This document shows, piece after piece, positions 33,225-41,225 of a DNA stretch of 64,000 nucleotides. The stretch is taken from NCBI GenBank assembly GCA_015062005.1, contig SUVL01000012.1, positions 1 to 64,000 on the forward strand. The letters run 5' to 3'. The number at the start of each line of letters is the position of its first letter. The stretch's first letter is position 1. The notes below the pieces were generated by a model. The model saw only the letters and a program-made list of their open reading frames with translations, was not told the origin of the DNA and did not search any database. Position numbers and translations under genes: made by a program. This DNA is from Akkermansiaceae bacterium (lineage in GTDB: Bacteria; Verrucomicrobiota; Verrucomicrobiia; Verrucomicrobiales; Akkermansiaceae).

Positions 33225-35608
33225 CAGAAACGGAGGATGATGGGAAGAGCCGGGGCCTCGCCACCAGGCATGAGGGGCTCGGCATCTGCCGCGGTAATCC
33301 ACCCTCGCACGCCGGTGAAGGTTTCGACATAACTCTGGCTGCCGCGGGTGGCAAGCAGTTGCAGCGGGGTGGAGGGGGGGAGTTTCATAATGCCGGCCCC
33401 CTTTTCATCGGCAGAGGTGCGCAGCTCCGTGGCTTTGAGCACATAGGCCACATTATCCGGGGGAAGGGAGGATAAATCCGGTGTCTGGCGGGTGGTATAG
33501 TACCCCCAGTCGGCGGCGCAGAGCAGGGATACCAGCAGGGAAAGGGCGGTGCAGGTCTGCAGCCATGGCTTCTGCTGCCCCCTGCGCGCTATGAGCAGCG
33601 CCACGCAGAGTGCGAGGGCGGCCGTGCTTACCGTGGTGAGCACCCAGAGCTGGGATGGGGTAATCAGTGTGAAAATTTCATCTGTAACCGAGCCGGAGGG
33701 GAGAAGGGCGCCCTCCTTGCGCTGGATGAACTCCAGGTTGGCGCGGGCTTCCTTGAGCCCGGGGTCACTTTGCAGGGCTCGTGCGTAGCGGAGAGCTGCC
33801 TGACCGGGCTGGCCCAGGCGGTAGTAGCAGTTGCCCATGTTGTACTGGCGCAGGGCATCCGGATAAGCGGTCGCCTCTTCCAGTTGGGATATGGCTTTGC
33901 TGTACTGGCCCCCCCTGTAGTTTTCCTGGGCGGTGTTGGCCTGACTGAATGGTGCCAGGCAAAGCAGGAGGAGTGCTGCCTTGGTGCTGATGCTGCGCAG
34001 AGCTTTCATGATAATGTTGCGCTCCTGAGGGGAAAGGGAAGTCTGCGCGTCCGGACGGAAGGCTTCTTCATCACGCCGGTCTAGAATGCGCTGAAGTTCA
34101 GGTGTCATGCTACCGGGTTCTACATGCGTTTCGATGTAGGCTCCCACGCCTTTCAGGAAGCTGAGGCCATCCTTGCGGGCAGCGAGTTCGTTGAGCTCCT
34201 TGTCGCGAGCCCGGCTGGCTGCGCCCGCAGCCATCTTGTGACGCAAGGCATTGAGCCCCACAGTAAGCAGAATGATGCCCGCGGGAAGGTAGAGCAGGTA
34301 CCACAGCCAGCGCGGGAGGCTCCACACCGCGCCGTACATGGCGCGGGGCATGTAGCCATAGATATCGGTCATTTCTGCCACGGGCACCGTGCCTGCGGGC
34401 GGTGGTTCAGCCGCTGCCACATGCTGGATTCCACTGCCGTGGGTTTCCGTATCTTTCCATTGCAGGGGGATGGGGGCAGTAGCAGCCTGGCGGTATTCCA
34501 TACGCTTCGGGTCAAAGTAGGAGAAGGAGAATGAGGGGATACCTCCCACTTCTGCCGTGGGGCGGAGCAGCTGGCTGAACACCATGCCGAGCGTTTCTCC
34601 ATTCGGACCGACGATGGGTTTGCGTGTGGCCGGCACCAGTTTCCAATCGGCTGCATCATCTGGCTTCGGGCATTCGAGTTGCTCCAGATTGCCCGTGCCT
34701 TTCACGGTGATTTCCACTTCCACCGCTTCATGCATGGCCAGTGTCCTGGCGTTCGTGCTGGCGGATATGGTATATTCTCCCACCATGTCGGCAAAGTTGG
34801 CAGGAGCGCCGGGCGGCAGGGGCAGGGCTCCAATCGTCAGCATGGGAAGTTCTGCTTCTGCCCGCATGAGGGTGAAGAAGCCCTGGCGCTGCTCCAGGAT
34901 TACTTTGCCGGCCACGTCGGAGTTCCCTTCGCGGAACGGGGTGAGCGTGCCGCTGAAATCCACGGTGCGCCAGATCTGCCCCTTGGCATAGGCGGTGGTG
35001 GAACCCATGGCCTGGTTGTGCACCATGGCCAGCACGCCCTGCATAGTCGGCTGGAAGGTGCCTACCTTCACGTTTACCGAGCTGAGCTGCGGTGCTCCTG
35101 CAGAGTCTATCCCGCCCGGGAGCAGAAGCTTGATAGCGGTCTTGACGGGTTGATGCACATAACCATCCTTGGTGCTGGTGTACCAGAGCACACCAAAGTT
35201 AACTGGGTTCTTCTTCCATTGAATCTGGCTCTGCGAGAGTACCGGCAACGGCGGAACTGTAATGTTTTCCTTCCGTCCGGAGTTGTACTGCACTTCCAGC
35301 TCCGTCACTTTGACTTCGCCTGGTGCATCCGGAATAATCTGCAGGGGATACACCTCCATGGCTGCGCGATTTGGATCCATTGGGTTGGCTCCGGCATAGT
35401 GCTGCATCACTTCCAGTGCGGCATTTTCTACGCTCGGGCGCTTCTGGATGCTGAACAAGTCTTCTCCTACCTCGGTATCCACTAGGTAGAGCGCCACCTT
35501 TTCACCTGGCACTGCCACATCTACGGACCATACTGGTACTACTTCGGCCAGTGCTGCACCAGCTGCACTGAATACCAAGGTGTATAAAAGCTTTATTGCG
35601 TTCTTCAT
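33224..35608 (-). CDS. Fused BatD-BatE envelope protein (Ig-like, TPR, SH3)
   Basis: 794 residues. A signal peptide leads to a BatD region of beta-sandwich domains (about 25-410) and a membrane helix (WYLLYLPAGIILLTVGLNAL). About 85 cytoplasmic residues follow, then MKALRSISTKAALLLLCLAP at residue 534, which looks like a second signal peptide. After it come TPR repeats (YNMGNCYYRLGQPGQAALRYARAL), two more helices and a C-terminal SH3-like domain (ELRTSADEKG...VRGWI). In Bacteroides BatD and BatE are separate. The in-frame ATG at 34009 could also start a free BatE. The Bat proteins are tied to aerotolerance, with unclear mechanism. It lies 21 bp after batB/C. Confidence 0.82.
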   Translation of the reverse strand: MKNAIKLLYTLVFSAAGAALAEVVPVWSVDVAVPGEKVALYLVDTEVGEDLFSIQKRPSVENAALEVMQHYAGANPMDPNRAAMEVYPLQIIPDAPGEVKVTELEVQYNSGRKENITVPPLPVLSQSQIQWKKNPVNFGVLWYTSTKDGYVHQPVKTAIKLLLPGGIDSAGAPQLSSVNVKVGTFQPTMQGVLAMVHNQAMGSTTAYAKGQIWRTVDFSGTLTPFREGNSDVAGKVILEQRQGFFTLMRAEAELPMLTIGALPLPPGAPANFADMVGEYTISASTNARTLAMHEAVEVEITVKGTGNLEQLECPKPDDAADWKLVPATRKPIVGPNGETLGMVFSQLLRPTAEVGGIPSFSFSYFDPKRMEYRQAATAPIPLQWKDTETHGSGIQHVAAAEPPPAGTVPVAEMTDIYGYMPRAMYGAVWSLPRWLWYLLYLPAGIILLTVGLNALRHKMAAGAASRARDKELNELAARKDGLSFLKGVGAYIETHVEPGSMTPELQRILDRRDEEAFRPDAQTSLSPQERNIIMKALRSISTKAALLLLCLAPFSQANTAQENYRGGQYSKAISQLEEATAYPDALRQYNMGNCYYRLGQPGQAALRYARALQSDPGLKEARANLEFIQRKEGALLPSGSVTDEIFTLITPSQLWVLTTVSTAALALCVALLIARRGQQKPWLQTCTALSLLVSLLCAADWGYYTTRQTPDLSSLPPDNVAYVLKATELRTSADEKGAGIMKLPPSTPLQLLATRGSQSYVETFTGVRGWITAADAEPLMPGGEAPALPIILRF

Positions 35609-35629
35609 GAAGGATTTAGGGGTGGGTGT

Positions 35630-37546
35630 TTAGTAGTCTTTGTCGGGCGGTCGTACCTGTGCTTCGTTGTGAGGGATGGGGGAACCTTGTTCTTCATCCA
35701 TATGGCTGCGGAGCACAGAGGCAGCATACCTGCGAGCTTTTTCCTCATCGCTGGGTTGCTCCTGCTGCTTGTCTTCCTCTGCTGTGGAGGGGTGCTGCTG
35801 GTTCTGTGGCTGTGGTTGATTCTGCTGCTGTTCTTGCTGTTCTTGCTGGTTATCCTGCTGTCCGTTCTGATCATCCTGCTGGTCTGACTCCTGCTGGCCG
35901 CTCTGCTTGTCCTGCTCCTGCTGTTGATTCTGCTTGTCTTGCTGCTGGTCAGATTTCTGCTGCTCGTCGTCCTTGTCCTGTTTATCAGCGTCCTGGTTCT
36001 GCTTGTCGTCCTTGGGCTGGTCCTGCTGCTGGTCTTTGTCCTGCTGCTGGTCCTGTTGTTGCTGATTCTGTTGCTGTTGTTGCTGCTGCTTCAATTTTTC
36101 GATTTCTTCTTCCAGGCGCTTAATGAGCAGCCCAATGCCGTCAATGTTCTTTTGGGCGCGCGTGAGAGAGGGCGAGAGTTTCAGTGCATCCTGGTATGGT
36201 ATGAGATCCTGTTTCAGGGAATCTACGATTTTCTGAAGCGCTTCCGGGGTAACGCTGGAGGGGGCCTTCTCTGCATCATTCATGCCTTCCTCTGTATTTT
36301 CTCCATATATGGTACGGAGCTCGTCAAAGGTGGAGGCTGCATTAATCTGCCCCAGCTGATACAGGGCTGCGGCCTGGAGGGCAGTGTCTTCATCCAGAAG
36401 GGCGGCAGAAAAGAATTCCTTGGCTTTGTCCTTTTCCATATTCTGCATGCAGGCCAGGCCTTGGCTGTAGGCCGCAGCTGATTCAGCCTTGGGCGCAGCC
36501 TGGAGCTCAGGTGTCATGCCACTGAGTGCGAATAGGATGATGAAGTGTCTGGCCCGCTTCCATTCGGTGCTGCTCAGCATGGTGAGCAGCAGCAGAATGA
36601 GAGCCGCGCCTGCAAAGGGTGAGAAAAGGTCGTTCGGAACCTTGTTCACAGAGAAATCTTCCTCGTGTTTGTCGAGTTTGCGCACCGCCGCCTGAGTGAA
36701 GGCTGTCAGATTGGCGTTGGAGTCCATCACAAAGTAATCTCCGCCGGTTTCCTTGGCAAAATTGATGAGTGAGTCCGTGTTCAGTTTGCTGATGACGTGC
36801 TTGCCCTGAGCGTCTTGCCAGAGGCCGTTTTCACCCCGTGCATCGGGGATGGGGCCGCCTGCAGCCGTGCCAATGCCTACGGTGATGACCAGCAGATTGC
36901 TTGCTTTCGCTTCTTCTGCTATTTCGAGTGAGGAATTCACGGTGTCCTCACCATCGCTCAGGATGACCAGCGCATTGGTACTACCCTCAGGGGTGCTGCG
37001 CTTGAAATCCTGCATAGCCTTGCGGAGCACGAGCCCGAAGTTCGTGCCGCCCACGCCTGCCCAGCTGCGGTTTACCTGCTCCAGTGCATCGCGCAGCGCG
37101 GTGTGGTCGTAGGTGAGCGGCACAACGAGGTCGGCCTCGCCGGAAAAGACGATAAGCCCGATTTTGTCGCCGGGCAGGGCATTAATCAATTCGTAGGCAG
37201 CGGCGCGTGCCTCTGCCAGACGCGAGGGCTTCACGTCCTCCGTCTCCATGGAGCGTGAAATATCCAGCGCGATGAGCAGGTTGCGGCCGGTGGCGGTGGC
37301 GCCGCCTTCTCGGTAGCCGTTGATGGGGCGGGCCAGGGCAATGATGATGCAGGTAAGCGCCAGCAGACCAAAGGTGGCAGGCAGGGCAGTGCGCCAGAGG
37401 GAGCGTCGCTGCACCAGTTCCTGGTGCTGGGCGGAGATGAGCTTGCGCCAGCCCTGGCCTGTGCTGCGCCAGGCCAGCACCACCAGCACTGCCAGTGCGG
37501 GGACAAGCAGAAGAAGCCAGAGAACGTTCGGATATAGGAAACTCAT
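35630..37546 (-). CDS. Fused BatB-BatC (von Willebrand A domain, TPR, Gln-rich tail)
   Basis: 638 residues. Two N-terminal helices, then a VWA domain with MIDAS ALDISRSMETED (DxSxS) and ILSDGEDT, a third helix (LFSPFAGAALILLLLTML), and TPR-like repeats (AAAYSQGLACMQNMEKDKAKEFFSAAL). The final 150 residues are low complexity: Gln, Asp, Lys and Asn only over long stretches. In other species BatB (VWA) and BatC (TPR) are separate genes. The VWA domain would face the periplasm and bind a partner through a metal. Leucine-rich ORFs on the opposite strand are shadows of the Gln codons. Confidence 0.85.
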   Translation of the reverse strand: MSFLYPNVLWLLLLVPALAVLVVLAWRSTGQGWRKLISAQHQELVQRRSLWRTALPATFGLLALTCIIIALARPINGYREGGATATGRNLLIALDISRSMETEDVKPSRLAEARAAAYELINALPGDKIGLIVFSGEADLVVPLTYDHTALRDALEQVNRSWAGVGGTNFGLVLRKAMQDFKRSTPEGSTNALVILSDGEDTVNSSLEIAEEAKASNLLVITVGIGTAAGGPIPDARGENGLWQDAQGKHVISKLNTDSLINFAKETGGDYFVMDSNANLTAFTQAAVRKLDKHEEDFSVNKVPNDLFSPFAGAALILLLLTMLSSTEWKRARHFIILFALSGMTPELQAAPKAESAAAYSQGLACMQNMEKDKAKEFFSAALLDEDTALQAAALYQLGQINAASTFDELRTIYGENTEEGMNDAEKAPSSVTPEALQKIVDSLKQDLIPYQDALKLSPSLTRAQKNIDGIGLLIKRLEEEIEKLKQQQQQQQNQQQQDQQQDKDQQQDQPKDDKQNQDADKQDKDDEQQKSDQQQDKQNQQQEQDKQSGQQESDQQDDQNGQQDNQQEQQEQQQNQPQPQNQQHPSTAEEDKQQEQPSDEEKARRYAASVLRSHMDEEQGSPIPHNEAQVRPPDKDY

Positions 37547-37555
37547 GGTGGTGAT

Positions 37556-38617
37556 TTATGGTGCGGGCTTGGGGCGCGCCAGGTTGATGGCGATGCCGAG
37601 TGCCAGGAAAATGAAGGCTGCGGCAAGTGGCCAGATGAAGAGTTCATCGTAGCTGATGAGGGTTCGCTTCTTAGCCTCTGTTTTTTCCAGTTTGTCAATG
37701 CTCTCAAAGGCTTTTTGCAGGCGGGCACCGCTGCTGGCGCGGTAGAACTGACCACCGGTGATGCGGGCAATCTCCTTGAGGGTCTTCTCATCGAACGTAT
37801 CGACATTGGCGGTGTAGCGGGAAAGTCGCTCGTCTTTGCCGATGGCGATGGTGAAAATCTTGATTCCGAGCTCGGCTGCCTGCCTGGCGGCATCCACGGG
37901 GGAGATGCTGCCGCGGTTGCTCATGCCGTCCGTCACCAGGATGATGACCTTGCTCTTGGTCTCTTTGCGCTCATTGAGTCGCAGAGCGGCTGAAGCAATG
38001 GCGGTGCCGATGGCTGTGCCATCTTCTGCAATGTAACCGGGGCGGCGGTCATCCGCCAGGTAAAATTCCTGGATGATATAGCGCACAATGCCGTGATCGA
38101 GCGTGAGCGGGCTGCAGAGCTTGGCTTTGCCGGCAAAGGCAACGAGGCCGATACGGTCGTTCGGGCGGCCGGTGATGAACTCACTGATGACGTGTTTGGC
38201 CGCAGTGAGGCGGTCGATGGCCACGCGTTGCTTGCGGCCCAAACGGTCCTTGGCGGTGAAAAGCATATCCTGGCTGGCCATGGAACCGGAGAGGTCGCAG
38301 GCAATCATGATATCAATACCGCTCACCGTTTCCTCCGTGTGCTGGTTTTTCCACTGCGGGCGGGCCAGGGCAATGATGAGGGCAGCCATGGCCAGCACCA
38401 TGAGAATGGGGCCGATGCGCCCGGCCAGCGTAGCGGGGCGGCGCAGATGAGTTGAGGCAAATCGGATGGTAGGGTGTACCAGACTTGCTGTAGTTCCGGG
38501 GCGGCGGCGTAAAAAGATGAAAAGGAGCAGGGCCGGCAGGAGCCAGAGCCAGTGCGGCTGGGCAAAGGTGAATTCCCGCGTGGCTTCCACGGTGGCGGCT
38601 GTTGTGGCAAGCATCAT
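37556..38617 (-). CDS. batA: BatA, von Willebrand A membrane protein
   Basis: 353 residues: two N-terminal helices (about 18-36 and 64-84), a VWA domain with the complete MIDAS signature MIACDLSGSMASQD and later ILVTDGMSNRG, and a C-terminal helix (ELFIWPLAAAFIFLALGIAI). This is the BatA/BatB arrangement. It overlaps the DUF4381 gene by 4 nt and precedes batB/C by 9 bp. It likely pairs with BatB in an inner-membrane complex energised or remodelled by the MoxR ATPase. Confidence 0.88.
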   Translation of the reverse strand: MMLATTAATVEATREFTFAQPHWLWLLPALLLFIFLRRRPGTTASLVHPTIRFASTHLRRPATLAGRIGPILMVLAMAALIIALARPQWKNQHTEETVSGIDIMIACDLSGSMASQDMLFTAKDRLGRKQRVAIDRLTAAKHVISEFITGRPNDRIGLVAFAGKAKLCSPLTLDHGIVRYIIQEFYLADDRRPGYIAEDGTAIGTAIASAALRLNERKETKSKVIILVTDGMSNRGSISPVDAARQAAELGIKIFTIAIGKDERLSRYTANVDTFDEKTLKEIARITGGQFYRASSGARLQKAFESIDKLEKTEAKKRTLISYDELFIWPLAAAFIFLALGIAINLARPKPAP

Positions 38618-39159
38618 GCTGCTACCTCCTTCAATTCTGCTTCTTTTTTCTGTTCTCTATCAATGCGGCCTACCAAATCGCGAGCCTGTGAAATGAGCCC
38701 ATGAGCCAGCGGAATGTCATGCGCAGTGGCGCCGGCATACTTGAACTCTGCCAGATGATCCAGCAGGTCGCGTGTTTCCAGCTGGCAACTCTGCGGTACC
38801 CTGGAGAGTGAATCCATGCGCTGCGAGAATTCCTCATGCGTTTCAAACAAGGCTGAATCCTGAGTCTGCCCGGCCAGAAAGGTACGCAGAATCAGGGAAA
38901 GCCGCAGGGAGCACTCGCGCATGGGCGGCAGCTGTGCGTCCAGCTCATCCATGGCTGCCAGTGCTTCCTGCAGCGGAGTGATGCCGGGTGCGGCTTTCTT
39001 CCTGTTCCGGCGGTAAAGCCACCAGGCTGCCAGAACTGCCAGCGGAATAAGTATGGCGCATGCCCAGGCCAGTGGTACCCAGAACTCCTGCACCATGAAC
39101 TGGTCTGCGGGAATATCCTTTTCCAGCGTGGGAATAGCCTGTAAAATGTCGTTGCCCAT
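38614..39159 (-). CDS. DUF4381 protein of the moxR/bat operon
   Basis: 181 residues. A single membrane helix (FWVPLAWACAILIPLAVLAAWWLYRRNRKK, about 27-50) is followed by a cytoplasmic helical domain. Position between the DUF58 and VWA genes and this shape fit DUF4381, a regular member of MoxR-DUF58-VWA operons. The role is unknown. It lies 6 bp after the DUF58 gene. Confidence 0.78.
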   Translation of the reverse strand: MGNDILQAIPTLEKDIPADQFMVQEFWVPLAWACAILIPLAVLAAWWLYRRNRKKAAPGITPLQEALAAMDELDAQLPPMRECSLRLSLILRTFLAGQTQDSALFETHEEFSQRMDSLSRVPQSCQLETRDLLDHLAEFKYAGATAHDIPLAHGLISQARDLVGRIDREQKKEAELKEVAA

Positions 39160-39165
39160 ATATAC

Positions 39166-40056
39166 TCAATGTGCGAATACGCGACTGCGCCGGTTAAACA
39201 TCTTGCGCAGGGCGGGGATGAAATCCTGGGTGGTGAGTAAATCCAGCGAGTCTATGCCCAGCTGGTTGAAAACGCGCTGCCACTCCACGCGGTGAGCCTG
39301 CATGGCTCTGGCGTGGGCAAGGCGCAGTTGGGTGTCGCTCAAATCGCCCACCAGGAGTTCGCCGCTTTCCGGGTCCCGGAAGCTGATTCTCCCCGCAGCG
39401 GGTAGCTCGAGTTCCGCCGGGTCATTCACTCGCACGGGAATCAGCTCGTGGCGGAAGTTCAGCTTGCCGATGGCCTGTTTATCCACCTCTGCCAGAAAAT
39501 CGCTGATGAGGAAGACCATGGCGCTTTTGCGCTGGGTGCGCAGAATCTCAGCGGCCACTTCGTCCACTGTGTCGTCTACGCCAGCAGTGGGGGAACTCAG
39601 GATTTCGCGCACTACGCGCTGGCATTGTTTCATGCCCTTGGCGGGCGGCAGGTAAAAGTGCGGCTTGTGCCCGAAGAGCAGCAGCCCGACCTTGTCGCCG
39701 TTCAGCGCAGCACTATAGGCCAGCACTGCGGCAATCCGGGCTGCGTATTCGCGCTTGGTATCGGCTATGCCCGCACTGGCGTAATCCATGCTGCCACTCA
39801 CATCCACCGCCAGCAGCAGCACTTGTTCGCGTTCCTCATGAAAGGTGCGCACGTAGGGCGTGCCGGTGCGGGCGGTCACCTTCCAGTCGATGAAGCGGGG
39901 CTCATCCCCGGCGCGGTATTCCCGGAAATCATCGAAATCCAGCCCCTGACCCCGGAAGCCGGAGCGGTACTGCCCGGCAAAGGTGGCCGTGGACATGCGG
40001 CGCGCCTGCAGCTCGATGCGGCGCACTTTTTCCATGATTTCCTGGGTCTTATCCAT
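39166..40056 (-). CDS. DUF58 protein with VWA-like fold
   Basis: 296 residues, cytoplasmic. The DUF58 hallmark is GLDFDDFREYRAGDEPRFIDWKVTARTG (about 36-63), where the central YxxGDxxRxIDW pattern is intact. A VWA-like core (LLAVDVSGSMDY, VFLISDFL) follows. Members work with MoxR ATPases in assembling or modifying membrane complexes. Six bp separate it from moxR. Confidence 0.9.
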   Translation of the reverse strand: MDKTQEIMEKVRRIELQARRMSTATFAGQYRSGFRGQGLDFDDFREYRAGDEPRFIDWKVTARTGTPYVRTFHEEREQVLLLAVDVSGSMDYASAGIADTKREYAARIAAVLAYSAALNGDKVGLLLFGHKPHFYLPPAKGMKQCQRVVREILSSPTAGVDDTVDEVAAEILRTQRKSAMVFLISDFLAEVDKQAIGKLNFRHELIPVRVNDPAELELPAAGRISFRDPESGELLVGDLSDTQLRLAHARAMQAHRVEWQRVFNQLGIDSLDLLTTQDFIPALRKMFNRRSRVFAH

Positions 40057-40062
40057 AGCGGT

Positions 40063-41046
40063 TTACGGCACGGGTACCTTGGAGAGGATGCTGTCGATGA
40101 CGTTGTCGCTGGTCTTGTTGGCGGCTTCGGCCTCGTATGAGAGCAGGATGCGGTGGCGCAGGATATCATGTGCCAGGTCCTTCACATCCTGCGGGGTCAC
40201 ATAGCCACGCTGGCGGGTGAAGGCCAGAGCCTTGGCTGCAAGTGCAATGTTGATGGTGGCACGGGGGGATGCACCGGCGCGTACCAGACCTTCCAGCCGG
40301 GGGTCTACTTTTTCCGGGCTGCGCGTGGCGCGCACCAGGTCCACAATGTAGCGCTGCACGGCTGGGTCGATGAAAATCTGGTCCATCAGCCTGCGGGAGG
40401 CATCAATGTCCTCCACTGTGACGACGGGGCTGGTGTGGGGGGTGGCTGTGGTGCTGCTCATCATTTCCAGCACCTTGAGCTCTTCGTCTCGGCTGGGATA
40501 GTCCACGATGACCTTGAAGAGGAATCGGTCGAGCTGGGCTTCGGGCAGCTGGTAGGTACCTTCCTGCTCAATGGGGTTCTGCGTGGCCAGCACCAGGAAG
40601 GGATTGGGCAGGGGGTAGCTACTTTCTCCCAGGGTCACCTGGCGTTCCTGCATGGCTTCCAGCAGGGCGCTCTGCACCTTGGCCGGGGCGCGGTTAATTT
40701 CGTCCGCCAGAATCAGGTTGGCAAAAACCGGCCCCTTCTTGGCGGTGAACTGGCGTTCCTCCGGGTTGTAAATCATGGTGCCCAGCAGGTCGGCCGGCAG
40801 CAGGTCTGGAGTGAACTGTATGCGTGAAAATGCAGCTTGCATGGTTCCGGCCAGGGCTTTCACGGAAAGGGTTTTGGCAAGACCCGGCACACCTTCCAGC
40901 AGCACGTGCCCCTTACAGAGCAGACTCAGAATCAGGCGGTTCACCAGCTTCTGCTGGCCTACTACTACCTTGGCCATTTCCTGTTTCACTGCGCTCACCC
41001 ATGCGGATTTCTGCGCAATCTCTTCGTTGAATTCCTGTGTGTTCAT
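40063..41046 (-). CDS. MoxR-family AAA+ ATPase
   Basis: 327 residues of AAA_3 type: Walker A LLEGVPGLAKT, Walker B LILADEINRAPAKVQSALLEAMQERQVT, sensor VLATQNPIEQEGTYQLPEAQLDRF, and the C-terminal lid. MoxR proteins act as chaperone-like motors on VWA partners, here BatA, BatB and DUF58. First gene of the seven-gene run moxR-DUF58-DUF4381-batA-batBC-batDE-DUF4105. Confidence 0.93.
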   Translation of the reverse strand: MNTQEFNEEIAQKSAWVSAVKQEMAKVVVGQQKLVNRLILSLLCKGHVLLEGVPGLAKTLSVKALAGTMQAAFSRIQFTPDLLPADLLGTMIYNPEERQFTAKKGPVFANLILADEINRAPAKVQSALLEAMQERQVTLGESSYPLPNPFLVLATQNPIEQEGTYQLPEAQLDRFLFKVIVDYPSRDEELKVLEMMSSTTATPHTSPVVTVEDIDASRRLMDQIFIDPAVQRYIVDLVRATRSPEKVDPRLEGLVRAGASPRATINIALAAKALAFTRQRGYVTPQDVKDLAHDILRHRILLSYEAEAANKTSDNVIDSILSKVPVP

Positions 41047-41175
41047 GGTCGTGGGTTGCGCACAAGTCTACCACCTGCGCGTGTTTTATCAAGTAAGTTC
41101 AATGTCAGTTGACGAAGATTACTGAATCTCCGTTCAATCTCATGTCAAAACAGCTACTGCAGGTCTGAAACGAAA

Positions 41176-41204
41176 AATCCCCGCATCCGGGAGATGCGGG
41201 GATT
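41176..41204 (-). terminator. Terminator of lptD
   Basis: 12-bp perfect stem AATCCCCGCATC / GATGCGGGGATT, 5-nt loop, followed by TTTTTCG on the minus strand, about 20 bp after the stop. Confidence 0.8.
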
Positions 41205-41225
41205 GCCAGTATTGCGTAAATCTTA

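Noticed and set aside
35669-36481. Leucine-rich plus-strand ORFs that look like membrane proteins
   Set aside because: They are the reverse complement of the Gln/Asp/Lys codons of the BatB-BatC tail.
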